DNA of 64,000 nt from CAZKBP01 sp964551015 (GTDB lineage: Bacteria > Bacteroidota > Bacteroidia > Cytophagales > Microscillaceae). The notes under the pieces are model-generated. The model was not told the origin of the DNA. It saw only the letters and a list, made by a program, of their open reading frames with translations, and did not search any database. Shown here one piece after another: positions 16,940 through 26,120 of the stretch. The first letter of the stretch is position 1. Each line of letters starts with the position of its first letter. The stretch lies in contig CAZKBP010000019.1 in the NCBI GenBank assembly GCA_964551015.1, positions 44,515 through 108,514 on the forward strand, in the 5' to 3' direction. The position numbers and the translations under genes were made by a program.

Positions 16940-18643
16940 TCAAAACTCGATGACTACGTCTTGTATATCCCATTTTTCTCGAAGCTTGCCTTCATTGGGA
17001 AGCGTAAAATAGAGAATAGGTTCAGGAGGTTGATTTTCAGCAACATCTGAGCCGTCCCAACGCTTATTCCCATTTTTATCCAAAATCACCCGAATCGAGT
17101 ACTGACCCGCGGGGAGGAAGGTAAAATCAAAATTACTCGCATTCACACGCTCTCCTACTATGTTTTTGCCATCACGTAATAACTGTACAATGTAATCTGT
17201 TTCTGAGGAAATGACTTTTCCACTGATTGAACCAAAGTTGCTGGGGTCTTTGCGATTAAAACTTTTGCTACTAAAGCGACTCGAATCCTGCTCAATACTG
17301 ATAAAGGCCGCCGTATCCAAGATGATCTTGACACTTTCTTGAAGAGGAAAAGACTTGGTGAGGGTAAGCCGCGAACGGGTGCGATTCCAGCGGTACTCCT
17401 GGGTGCTATCAGGATACGTGAGTGGAGCCAGGGTGAGGCTATCTTGGTCGAGGATATAGATGAGCTTCTCCAAGTCATAACTAGCCACTGGTTTGTCAAA
17501 TTGGAGATGAATCGTAAAAGGACGATTAGCCTGAAGCTCATCTTCACTCTGAATGTCGACTCGGAGTGGGCTTGAAGCCGTAGTAGCTTTCTTCTTGTCT
17601 CTCTCACTGGGTTCTCTGAAAGCGATCTTAATTTCCTCCTCCGAGCGATTACCCAAAGAATCCTCCAATTCTAACAATAAAGGAATACTATCAAAGACCG
17701 CTTGCAGGTTGTACAGACGTAGGGTTTTGCCCTTATTCGTGAGATCATAAACCAGAGAATCTCCGCTGTAAGCTCCCAGAGGCTCTACTAAATAATCTGC
17801 TAATCCTTCTGAAAACTCGATTTCATAATAATCCCCCACGGCTTTGTCCCGAATGAGTTCAGGAGCGGTATGATCTTCGGGCGCAACTTCCAGAGATACA
17901 TTTTCTAAACGAACGGTCGTATCTCCCAGCACGACGGTATCCGGAATGAAAGCAAGTGGTTCTGGTTCTTGATAAGAGAGGTCATTATTTCGGTCTTTGA
18001 TGGCATAGAGACGGTATTTGCCCGCTTTAATATTTTCCATCAGAAAGTTTCCTTCTTCGTCGCTAATGGTAAAATAATAGGGGCGATCCTCGTCATAACG
18101 AAGGGTATCTTCGGTACTGTAGAGCGAAACCACGGCTTTTTCCACAGGAAGATGGGTGAGTAGGTTCCGTACATTTCCTTGGATAGACATCGTATCAATG
18201 ACCTCTCCTGTACTAAAAGCTAATTTCAAAGGGCGATCCGTGATGGTATCTATGACGGCAATGTTACCCTCTGTAATATCTTCAATTCCTTGTCTGAAAT
18301 TGAGGCTGTAAGTGGTATTTTCTAGCAGAAGGCTATCAAAACGAATTTCTACGCGGTTTTTGACAATTCTTTGCCGGTAGGCACGGGTGGGTGGGGTAAT
18401 GAGAAGCTCTTGACGAAGTCCATTTTCACGGATCCATTCGTTAAATTCAATAATGACAATATCTCCCCGATAATTCAGTCCTTGATTACGGGGAATACTA
18501 TTGACCAAAAAAGGGGATAGGGTGTCTTTGGGGCCACCAGTGGGAGCCATTTGGTTTGCACAATCACTGAATGAGAATAGCATGACCATCCATAGAATTG
18601 CCCATACAAGGCTTAAGAAGGCCGATTTTATATCAAATTTCAT
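16940..18643 (-). CDS. Ig-like (Big_5-type) domain lipoprotein
   Basis: About 567 residues from the ATG at 18643; an in-frame ATG at 18670 would add nine residues in front of the signal sequence. The signal peptide ends in SFSDC, a plausible lipobox. The following CANQMAPTGGPKDTLSPF and VIIEFNEWIRENGL match a common Bacteroidota lipoprotein type with an N-terminal bacterial Ig-like Big_5 domain. A middle carboxypeptidase-regulatory-like segment (MENIKAGKYRLYAIKDRNND) and a similar one near the C-terminus (FLPAGQYSIRVILDKNGNKRW) suggest further beta-sandwich domains. Function is unknown. The gene runs towards the putative origin. Confidence 0.85.
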   Translation of the reverse strand: MKFDIKSAFLSLVWAILWMVMLFSFSDCANQMAPTGGPKDTLSPFLVNSIPRNQGLNYRGDIVIIEFNEWIRENGLRQELLITPPTRAYRQRIVKNRVEIRFDSLLLENTTYSLNFRQGIEDITEGNIAVIDTITDRPLKLAFSTGEVIDTMSIQGNVRNLLTHLPVEKAVVSLYSTEDTLRYDEDRPYYFTISDEEGNFLMENIKAGKYRLYAIKDRNNDLSYQEPEPLAFIPDTVVLGDTTVRLENVSLEVAPEDHTAPELIRDKAVGDYYEIEFSEGLADYLVEPLGAYSGDSLVYDLTNKGKTLRLYNLQAVFDSIPLLLELEDSLGNRSEEEIKIAFREPSERDKKKATTASSPLRVDIQSEDELQANRPFTIHLQFDKPVASYDLEKLIYILDQDSLTLAPLTYPDSTQEYRWNRTRSRLTLTKSFPLQESVKIILDTAAFISIEQDSSRFSSKSFNRKDPSNFGSISGKVISSETDYIVQLLRDGKNIVGERVNASNFDFTFLPAGQYSIRVILDKNGNKRWDGSDVAENQPPEPILYFTLPNEGKLREKWDIQDVVIEF

Positions 18644-18723
18644 AGAAAAATAACCATGATTCGGCCACAAAATTCACGGAATTTAGCAGGCTTCACAACT
18701 TTTTAACAAACTTTAATCCTTCG

Positions 18724-19413
18724 CTATTCTTTTTCTAGCTGGCGGAAAACCAGATGATTGAGATATTCTACCACCTTCACGTAGTCTTCTTTGGTCTTTA
18801 CTTCTAGCTCGGTAAGGGAGGGCAAATGTAGCGAAAAAAAGATTTGTTGATGTGCAGACTCTAAGACCGTGCTGGAAAGCGCGTGAGCAAAAGGATAATC
18901 TGGCTTGACCTCGAGCATGATCGCTGAAATCTTTTTGCACAGAGATTTGTAGCTCCTAAAAAAGCCGTATTGATTTTCAGTATCTACACTTTTGGTATAA
19001 TAAGCTTTGGGAGATTCTGAAATGACGATACGGTGTAGGGCTTGCTCATCAATATGAGAGAAGATGGACTCTCTCTTGAAGGTTTCGGCTACGATTTGGA
19101 TAGCGATTTTTAGCTTCTTAACCGGATCTTCAATATTATTCGTTTGATAATCAATTTGATATTCAAGCCAACTCCAATACCAGGAAACCAAATACACCAA
19201 CAAATTGTGTTTATTCTCGAAGTAACGATAAATAGAAGCTTCCGTAGAACTAATTTGCTTGGCTAATTTTTTAAAGGTAAATGCTTCAAAACCTAAATCA
19301 TCAATCAAACGAATACTTTGACTAATAATTTTTCTTCCCAATTCTGTTTGTTCCGGATCTCTTTTGTAAATATTATCAGGAACATTTATTTTAACCGTCG
19401 CGATCGCTCTCAT
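18724..19413 (-). CDS. TetR-family transcriptional regulator
   Basis: A 229-residue protein. The N-terminal helix-turn-helix follows the TetR pattern: IISQSIRLIDDLGFEAFTFK, then LAKQISSTEASIYRYFENKH, with the recognition helix around SIYRYF. The C-terminal ligand/dimer domain has no recognisable effector signature. It is divergent from the Fur-family gene across a 159-base gap, so the two may share a control region. Its target is unknown. Confidence 0.9.
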   Translation of the reverse strand: MRAIATVKINVPDNIYKRDPEQTELGRKIISQSIRLIDDLGFEAFTFKKLAKQISSTEASIYRYFENKHNLLVYLVSWYWSWLEYQIDYQTNNIEDPVKKLKIAIQIVAETFKRESIFSHIDEQALHRIVISESPKAYYTKSVDTENQYGFFRSYKSLCKKISAIMLEVKPDYPFAHALSSTVLESAHQQIFFSLHLPSLTELEVKTKEDYVKVVEYLNHLVFRQLEKE

Positions 19414-19572
19414 TGATGAACCTATTTAATTGTTTGATTTCCTATGTATCTTATCCTATCATAGAACTTCTGGAGGGCAGAAGCCTATAAACCTTTAAAT
19501 ATTAAGATTAACTGGATGAAATACAACGCATCAGCCGTAATTTATTATTAAAACTAAAAACGTGAGAATTAT

Positions 19573-20004
19573 ATGTTAGTTCACAAGACCCATTCCCATA
19601 CTATTTTACAAAACTTTGATTTAAGAGTAACAGATTGTCGAATCCAGGTGTTAGATTTTTTTTTATCAGAAAATATTGCCCTATCTAATGCCGATATTGA
19701 AGAGGCCGTAAGCTCTTCATTTGATCGTGTAACTATTTACCGAACTTTAAAAACTTTTCTCAACAAAGGGCTAATTCATAAAGTACTCGATGATTCAGGT
19801 AATTTAAAGTATGCCATTTGTAAAGAAAAATGCACACAAGAAGATCACAATCATCAACATATTCACTTCAATTGTGTAAACTGTGGCAAAACCTGTTGCC
19901 TCGAGGACATAGAAATTCCCAAAGTCAAGCTACCTCAAGGCTATACCTTCCAAGAATCAAACCTACTCGTAAAGGGATTTTGTGAAGAGTGTAATACGCA
20001 TTGA
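19573..20004 (+). CDS. Fur-family transcriptional regulator
   Basis: A 143-residue protein. The winged-helix segment carries the Fur recognition helix pattern SSFDRVTIYRTLKTFLNKGLI. A His-rich metal site follows (CTQEDHNHQHIHF). Two Cys-x2-Cys pairs, CVNCG and CEEC, form the structural zinc site. Which metal or stress it senses (Fe, Zn or peroxide) cannot be decided; the His-rich stretch makes Zur-like sensing plausible. Regulators of this type repress metal-uptake or stress genes. Confidence 0.93.
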   Translation: MLVHKTHSHTILQNFDLRVTDCRIQVLDFFLSENIALSNADIEEAVSSSFDRVTIYRTLKTFLNKGLIHKVLDDSGNLKYAICKEKCTQEDHNHQHIHFNCVNCGKTCCLEDIEIPKVKLPQGYTFQESNLLVKGFCEECNTH

Positions 20005-20160
20005 TGCTTTGCTTCTCGAGTAAATCTCTGACCTATGCTTGTTTGCACGTAGCCAGCGCATTTAATAGATAAAACGTGATCAACCCACCATCTATTTTCG
20101 CAATTGGCTTAAACCTTTCCGAAGCCAGTAAGTTTCGAGAGATGTAAATAATGAATCATC

Positions 20161-20808
20161 ATGTCCAAAAGCAACTCAGATCAATATTATCTCTGGACAA
20201 TAGGGCTATTAGTTGCCATGCATCTGGCTGGTTTTTTAGGTCTGCAATACCATCCAACGAGAGCCTTTTTCGAGTTTTTAGTTCCTTTTAATTTGATTAC
20301 TAGTACAGCTCTACTTTTTCTATACCAGCAGGAAGCGACCGGTAATTTTTTAAAATTTGCTTTTTTCGTATTTTGCTTTGGGTACCTCATCGAGTGGGCG
20401 GGCGTACAATCTGGCTTGATTTTCGGGGAGTATTATTACGAAACCACGCTCGGCGTCAAGCTTTTTGGAGTGCCGGTAATCATTGGGTTAAATTGGCTGA
20501 TACTGGTGGTCTCGACAGGTATCATAGGACAAACACTTTTCAGTTCACTTCGTTATAAGATTATATTAGGTGCATCTTTGATGGTGTTTTTGGATTTTTT
20601 GATAGAACCCGTGGCTATACAACATAACTTTTGGGATTGGTCAAATACGGATGTTCCTCTCCAAAATTATGTAGCTTGGTTCTTCGTTTCAGCTTTTCTG
20701 TTACTTGGTTATCACTTACTTCCATTTCCTAAAAAGAACAGAATAGCGATTCCTCTCTACCTCACACAGTTCATGTTTTTTCTGGCGCACAATGTTACTT
20801 ATCTTTAA
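20161..20808 (+). CDS. Carotenoid biosynthesis protein, CruF-like
   Basis: A 215-residue integral membrane protein with about seven hydrophobic segments. FCFGYLIEWAGVQSGLIFGEYYYE, with its conserved Glu and Tyr residues, and MVFLDFLIEPVAIQHNFWDW match the carotenoid 1',2'-hydratase (CruF) family common in Bacteroidota. Such enzymes hydrate the psi end of monocyclic carotenes on the way to flexixanthin- or saproxanthin-like pigments. The MerR/B12-type regulator gene begins 246 bases downstream. crtB, crtI and crtY are not in the window. Confidence 0.85.
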   Translation: MSKSNSDQYYLWTIGLLVAMHLAGFLGLQYHPTRAFFEFLVPFNLITSTALLFLYQQEATGNFLKFAFFVFCFGYLIEWAGVQSGLIFGEYYYETTLGVKLFGVPVIIGLNWLILVVSTGIIGQTLFSSLRYKIILGASLMVFLDFLIEPVAIQHNFWDWSNTDVPLQNYVAWFFVSAFLLLGYHLLPFPKKNRIAIPLYLTQFMFFLAHNVTYL

Positions 20809-21054
20809 TCGCACCCCGTTTTTTTAAACATTTATCACTTTTTTATAGTTTATTTTGAGAGCTACAGATGTATCCTTAGGTTATAGCTGTACCAAGAGTA
20901 AAAAGTTTTTCTTCTGCGATGATATTCACGATATGTCTCGTGAGGAAGGATCAATTTTTCTTGTTTTATCATAGCGTGTCATTTGGAGAAAATAGAGACA
21001 AGATATACATACTAGTTAACTTTCATCTTGAAAGACCATCAGACCAGAGAAATC

Positions 21055-21939
21055 ATGAGTGTATATTCAATAAAGGATTTAGAGCATCTTTCAGGGATCA
21101 AAGCCCACACCCTGAGGATATGGGAGCAGAGATACGAACTGGTTACGCCCAAGCGGACGGACACCAACATTCGTTACTATGATGATGAAGACTTAAAGTT
21201 GATCCTGAATGTTTCTTTGCTGAAGGAAAACGGGTTCAAAATCTCTAAAATCGCCAAAATGACCCCCCTTGATTTACGGGAAAAGGTCATTTTGATCACC
21301 GAGCAAAGCTCCAAATTCACAGATCAAATCCAAGCATTGACTTTGGCCATGATTGATCTGGATGAGGATCGCTTCGAGAAAATCATTTCTACCAACACCT
21401 TACAGATTGGTTTTGAGCGCACGATGATCAATATCATTTATCCTTTTTTGGTCAAAATTGGTTTTCTCTGGCAAACTGGAGCTATCAATCCTGCGCAAGA
21501 ACACTTTATTAGCCATTTGATTCGCCAGAAGATCATCGTGGCAATTGATGGACAGGTCATCACTCCCGACAAGAATGCTTCTAAGTATCTGCTTTATTTG
21601 CCCGAAGGCGAAATGCACGAGCTATCTCTGTTGTTCGCTTGCTATATTATCAAATCACGCAACCATCGAGTAGTTTATTTGGGACAAAGCCTTCCTTTTC
21701 AAGACCTCGTAGAAGCCTACAAAATACACAAGCCTGAGTATATTATGACCGTGATTACTTCCACACCCGGTCAAGATGCCATTCAAGACTATGTGGGTAA
21801 ATTGACAAACAAATTCAAGGATACAAACATCCTCCTGAGTGGTTACCAAATCGTAGGACAAGACTTGGATGTCTCCGATAATGGACTAGTGATTAACAAG
21901 ATAGAAGATCTGATTGCTTTTGTAGATGAGAATGCTTAA
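21055..21939 (+). CDS. MerR-family regulator with cobalamin-binding-like domain (CarH/LitR type)
   Basis: About 294 residues from the ATG at 21055, preceded by GAGA; an ATG at 21028 is less likely. The N-terminal MerR winged helix reads YSIKDLEHLSGIKAHTLRIW, followed by EQRYELVTPKRT. A four-helix linker has the W-x9-E-H motif (WQTGAINPAQEHF), which in CarH caps the upper face of adenosylcobalamin. The Rossmann-like C-terminal half carries the position of the lower axial His, but as EMHELS rather than the usual D/E-x-H-x-x-G. CarH proteins repress carotenoid genes in the dark. The carotenoid gene just upstream supports that role here, though cobalamin binding is uncertain. Confidence 0.9.
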   Translation: MSVYSIKDLEHLSGIKAHTLRIWEQRYELVTPKRTDTNIRYYDDEDLKLILNVSLLKENGFKISKIAKMTPLDLREKVILITEQSSKFTDQIQALTLAMIDLDEDRFEKIISTNTLQIGFERTMINIIYPFLVKIGFLWQTGAINPAQEHFISHLIRQKIIVAIDGQVITPDKNASKYLLYLPEGEMHELSLLFACYIIKSRNHRVVYLGQSLPFQDLVEAYKIHKPEYIMTVITSTPGQDAIQDYVGKLTNKFKDTNILLSGYQIVGQDLDVSDNGLVINKIEDLIAFVDENA

Positions 21940-22093
21940 GTGCTTCGTTCGCGGAGCAATAAGCAGAAAACTGTATGTTTGTTAGCGCAAAGCCGTTATT
22001 TATTAGCAAAGGGCTCTTGGTCAAATAATTGCCTCTTACGCATTTTCTACTGATTTTTTTAAAACTTCTGCGCTCAATTTTTTGAATCTCTAT

Positions 22094-24322
22094 TTAAGAT
22101 TTGGCAAATATCTCTTCCTGTTGCGTAACTACATCTAGTAGACCCTCGATAAAATCAATGGCATCTTCTAGCTCGATACGGCTCATGAGCGATTTTTCTT
22201 GATAAAAAGCCATTCTATTATTAGAAACTTCTATGTTGAGTCTAGGATTTTTTTCTAAAAACGCGATGAGATCGGCGGTAAAAAATCGGCGAATTTCGTC
22301 TCGCTTTTCTCCATTGAGCATGTACTTTTCAGAAAATTCAGGATGCTCCTCAAAATCAATATCCTCGTAGCCCACACTTTGTAAGACCTTGTCTACCAAA
22401 TCTTCGGTGGTCAAATAAAAATCAGGAACAGCCACCTCGACGACCGTTACCAAGAGTACTGACATCTTGAAGCTTTGTTCACTCATCCGAATGCCCTTAG
22501 AAAGAAAGACATCCGAAAATTCCATCGGATTGGAGCGATGAAATTTCATAAATTTATTTTCGCGATAGCGGATTTCATAACCTCTGGCAAAGTAAAAACC
22601 TTGCAAAGCCACTCCGTCGTAGGTGAGATTCACTTCCAGACGAGCATTATTTACCGAAGCTACCCCTTGGATATCTATCTGCCTTTCGTCTAGCCTCTCC
22701 TGAGTATTGGGCGTTCTCGCTTTTCGTTTACGAACCACCCGCAGCGTGGCTAATGGGTGTTTGGACAGTGGATGGTGATTTTTTAACCCTTGCAACTCGA
22801 TGCGGCCATCGTTTAGGCCGTGTAAGTGGGCAAAGTAATAGATGAGTTCTAAGAAATTATGATCTACTACCTTCGTTTTGGATAAATCAATAATTAATTT
22901 TTCTGAGCCAATCACTTGATTTAATTTTCGCCTGATTACCAAGTAGTTGGTAGCCAATGCCGCCCCGAAAACACTTACTTTGACCTTGTAGGGATTTTTT
23001 CTGATAATATCTACCCGAGTCCGAAAAAGACAAGCGAACGAACTACCCAAAATCAGATAAATCACTAATGTAATCACAATTCCTCCCAGAATTCCCCATA
23101 AAACCCCGAAAATAAAAGCGATCAAACCCGTAGATAGGAAAATAACGATTTGCTCTGGTCCAATCTCGCGTAGGTTTCGGAAAAACTCAGGAGAGTTGAA
23201 TTTGTAAGCCGTATATACCACGATGGCCGTCAGGGTAGCAAGGGGGATATATTGGAAAAGTGGATAAATCACTAAAAGTACGATGATCAAAAAAACGCCC
23301 TGATAGAGACTAGACCAACGAGTGAGTGCTCCTTGATTAACATTGACTGAGCTATTCTCCATTGTAGAAATCAGAGGAACGGCTCCAACCAAACCACAGA
23401 GTATATTGCCGACTCCAATCACCATGAGTTCTCGGTTCATCAAACAACGCCTACGATAAACATCTATGGCTTCTATTGATTTGATGTTGAGTAAGCTCTC
23501 GAGGGTACCCAAAAGCGCAATACTCAAGGCATAATACAGAGAAGGCCAGTGGATAGAAGGCCAGATATGAACAGAGAAGTCAGGAAAGATAAAGATTTGA
23601 CTGAGCCGTTCAGGAACTTGCACTAAATAAGCTTCCGAGGCAGGCTCTTGAGGCAATCCAAAATAAAAGCTCAATATCACTCCTACTAACAAAATGATAA
23701 AAACACCCGGAATGTGCCCCTCGAAATTGTAGCGAAACAAAGAGGGGAATATCAAAATAAACAAACTAGCTAATCCAATGAAGGCCACGCTGGTATTGAT
23801 CTCCCATACATTCTGCACCAAGGCCACCAGTATATCCTGCATCTGGTAAGCCTCCACAGATATTCCCAAAAGGTCAGGCAGACTGATGATTAAAATATGA
23901 ACGCCAATAGACAAAATTAAGCCGTAAACCACTGCACTTGGAATCGCTACAAACCAATGCCCAGCTCTAATTAAACCCAGAAACACCTGAATTAGGCCAG
24001 CAAGTACGATCACTACCAATGTATATTGAACGCCTTTTTCAGGATGGCTCCCCAACTGATGAACAGCCATATATACCAGCGTAATCATCGTGATACTAGG
24101 CGCTTTGATCGAGACCGAAGAACTGCTCAGGAAAGTGAGAAAAATGGCACCAATGGCTGCACTTAAAATACCTGAAGTAACAGGAAACCCGCTCATTATG
24201 GCGATACCCATAGAAATCGGTAGAGAGATCATAAAAACCCAAAGAGCCGCTGGCAGATCAGTTTGCCAATGTTCTTTGAGACCAGAAAAACCTTCGCGTG
24301 GGGCTTTGATTACCTGATCCAT
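22094..24322 (-). CDS. SulP-family anion transporter with STAS-like and extra C-terminal domains
   Basis: A 742-residue protein. Residues 1-420 hold about eleven to twelve membrane segments with SulP patterns (LPAALWVFMISLPISMGIAI, SAAIGAIFLTFLSSSSVSIK, MENSSVNVNQGALTRWSS). A STAS-like region follows (about 435-530, LIIDLSKTKVVDHNFLELIY). A further soluble stretch of about 190 residues follows it and is not part of the basic SulP layout. SulP proteins move sulfate, bicarbonate or other small anions; substrate is undetermined. It stands between convergent and divergent neighbours and appears monocistronic. Confidence 0.9.
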   Translation of the reverse strand: MDQVIKAPREGFSGLKEHWQTDLPAALWVFMISLPISMGIAIMSGFPVTSGILSAAIGAIFLTFLSSSSVSIKAPSITMITLVYMAVHQLGSHPEKGVQYTLVVIVLAGLIQVFLGLIRAGHWFVAIPSAVVYGLILSIGVHILIISLPDLLGISVEAYQMQDILVALVQNVWEINTSVAFIGLASLFILIFPSLFRYNFEGHIPGVFIILLVGVILSFYFGLPQEPASEAYLVQVPERLSQIFIFPDFSVHIWPSIHWPSLYYALSIALLGTLESLLNIKSIEAIDVYRRRCLMNRELMVIGVGNILCGLVGAVPLISTMENSSVNVNQGALTRWSSLYQGVFLIIVLLVIYPLFQYIPLATLTAIVVYTAYKFNSPEFFRNLREIGPEQIVIFLSTGLIAFIFGVLWGILGGIVITLVIYLILGSSFACLFRTRVDIIRKNPYKVKVSVFGAALATNYLVIRRKLNQVIGSEKLIIDLSKTKVVDHNFLELIYYFAHLHGLNDGRIELQGLKNHHPLSKHPLATLRVVRKRKARTPNTQERLDERQIDIQGVASVNNARLEVNLTYDGVALQGFYFARGYEIRYRENKFMKFHRSNPMEFSDVFLSKGIRMSEQSFKMSVLLVTVVEVAVPDFYLTTEDLVDKVLQSVGYEDIDFEEHPEFSEKYMLNGEKRDEIRRFFTADLIAFLEKNPRLNIEVSNNRMAFYQEKSLMSRIELEDAIDFIEGLLDVVTQQEEIFAKS

Positions 24323-24512
24323 GGATCTGAAAGATTTTGGATAATTTTGGTGCTAATTTTCTGAAATATACGAATTTTGAAGTAAAACTGTCTTTATTTT
24401 CAAGGCAATTCTTAGCAATTTTCCAAATCCCTAAGAAAATGCAAAGCTTTTCTCAGCAAATTCCACAAACTTACTAAATTCGTAACTGATTTGCACAGGA
24501 GATCCTAATGTT

Positions 24513-25355
24513 ATGAAGATTATTGCTGACAGTGGTGCCACTAAGACCCAATGGGAACTGATCGATACGGCGCAAAAAGTTCGTTCTATATTAACCAAAG
24601 GCATCAATCCTTATTACCAAAAAACAGCAGAAATTGACCAAATTTTGAGAGAGGAGCTACAGACACAGCTGCCAGCGATTCCTATAAAAAACATTCATTA
24701 CTACGGAGCAGGTTGTTCGGTTCCAGAAAATAAATCAAGAATCCAACAGGCGTTTGAACGAGTTTTCCCCAACGTAGAGCTAGAAATTGAACATGATCTC
24801 TTGGCGACTGCCCGTGCGCTCTGTGGGAGAGAAGCAGGCATTGCGTGTATTTTAGGAACAGGTTCTAATGCTTGCCTCTATGATGGGCAAAAAATTATCA
24901 GTGAAAATTTGAACCTGGGCTTCATCTTAGGTGATGAAGGAAGCGGCTCCCAGATGGGCAAAAAATTGATAGTAGCTTTCTTGCAGAAAGAGATGCCCAT
25001 GGAGTTGGCTGAGAAATTTTATCAAAAATATCCGATAGACCGAGCCATCGTTTTAGAAAATATCTATCAGAAAAATACTCCCAGCCGTTACTTAGCTTCT
25101 TTTACTCCTTTTTTGCAGCGTTATTTGGATCACCCTTTTTGCTATCAAATTGTCTACGAAAGCTTTCAAGAATTTGTCCAGAAATACGTTTTAAAATTAC
25201 AGCATTCTCGAGCTTTTCCCATACATTTTAGTGGCTCGATTGCTTATCATTATGCCGAAATTTTAAAAACAGTCTTAGAAGACGAGCAATTGATCTTAGG
25301 TAAAATTCTTAAAACACCCATGGAGGGCCTACTGGCTTATCATCTATCTGATTGA
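24513..25355 (+). CDS. BadF/BadG-family amino-sugar kinase (N-acetylglucosamine kinase-like)
   Basis: A 280-residue ASKHA-fold kinase. The phosphate-1 loop is DSGATKTQWELI, the second ATP motif is CILGTGSNACLYDG, and GFILGDEGSGSQMGKK is typical of BadF-family N-acetylglucosamine kinases. AGGAG at 24497-24501 is a likely ribosome-binding site. It would phosphorylate GlcNAc or MurNAc at O6. The closely spaced genes downstream encode a deformylase homologue and MurQ, which handles MurNAc-6-phosphate, so cell-wall amino-sugar recycling is the likely role (inference). Confidence 0.88.
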   Translation: MKIIADSGATKTQWELIDTAQKVRSILTKGINPYYQKTAEIDQILREELQTQLPAIPIKNIHYYGAGCSVPENKSRIQQAFERVFPNVELEIEHDLLATARALCGREAGIACILGTGSNACLYDGQKIISENLNLGFILGDEGSGSQMGKKLIVAFLQKEMPMELAEKFYQKYPIDRAIVLENIYQKNTPSRYLASFTPFLQRYLDHPFCYQIVYESFQEFVQKYVLKLQHSRAFPIHFSGSIAYHYAEILKTVLEDEQLILGKILKTPMEGLLAYHLSD

Positions 25356-25374
25356 ACCTATTTTATCGCTGACC

Positions 25375-25983
25375 ATGAGCAAACACTTACTAACTATTTT
25401 GATAATTTCTTCTTGGTTTTCTTGCACAGCCCAAGAAAGCTCTGATACTTTCACTCCCGAAGAAATTGCCCTGATCTACCAAGCTGATACCAGCGAGGCA
25501 ATGCGCGTCCTGAAAATTACGAACCAAGAAGATTCCATTTTTTTGCGACAAGCTAGCCAAGCGATCAAAATCACTCCCGGAGATACGGCCTTAGCCCATT
25601 TTGTCCAGCGACTTTTTAAGACCGTACGCCATCCCAAATCTTTGGGCGTAGGCATTGCTGCACCACAAGTAGGCATTCATCGGCAAATTATTTGGGTACA
25701 AAGATTTGATAAAGAAGCCGAAAACTTCCCCTTTGAAGTCTATCTTAATCCTCAAATCATCGAGTACAGCGATTCTACCAAAATTACGCCCGAAGGTTGC
25801 CTCTCCATCCCCGACCGCAGTGAAAAGGTAGAAAGACCCTGTACCATCGTTATTGCATATGACCAAATGGACGGAAGCCATCATCAAGAGACAATTTCGG
25901 GCTATACTTCTGTTATTTTCCAACACGAAATTGACCATTTGCGAGGCATTCTTTATTTAGATCATTTGAAGCAAGAAGAGTAA
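25375..25983 (+). CDS. Peptide deformylase homologue with export signal
   Basis: A 202-residue protein. All three deformylase motifs are intact: GVGIAAPQVG (motif I), EGCLSIP with the metal-binding Cys (motif II), and QHEIDHLRG with the His-Glu-x2-Asp-His metal site (motif III). Unlike the housekeeping enzyme it starts with a hydrophobic segment, LLTILIISSWFSCTAQ, followed by a polar, acidic stretch. That looks like a lipoprotein or signal peptide, placing the enzyme in the envelope. It starts 19 bases after the amino-sugar kinase and precedes murQ. The substrate is unclear because formyl-Met peptides arise in the cytoplasm. Confidence 0.92.
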   Translation: MSKHLLTILIISSWFSCTAQESSDTFTPEEIALIYQADTSEAMRVLKITNQEDSIFLRQASQAIKITPGDTALAHFVQRLFKTVRHPKSLGVGIAAPQVGIHRQIIWVQRFDKEAENFPFEVYLNPQIIEYSDSTKITPEGCLSIPDRSEKVERPCTIVIAYDQMDGSHHQETISGYTSVIFQHEIDHLRGILYLDHLKQEE

Positions 25984-26120
25984 GGCGTAGCGTCATGGTA
26001 GATTGAAAATTAGAAGATTACATCAATTTTTAGTTTTTATTAAAGAATAGACGCACTAAAATTTCGTGTTTTCAGAGTCGAGTCAATAATCCGCAAATAG
26101 CCATTTATTATTTTTAAAAT

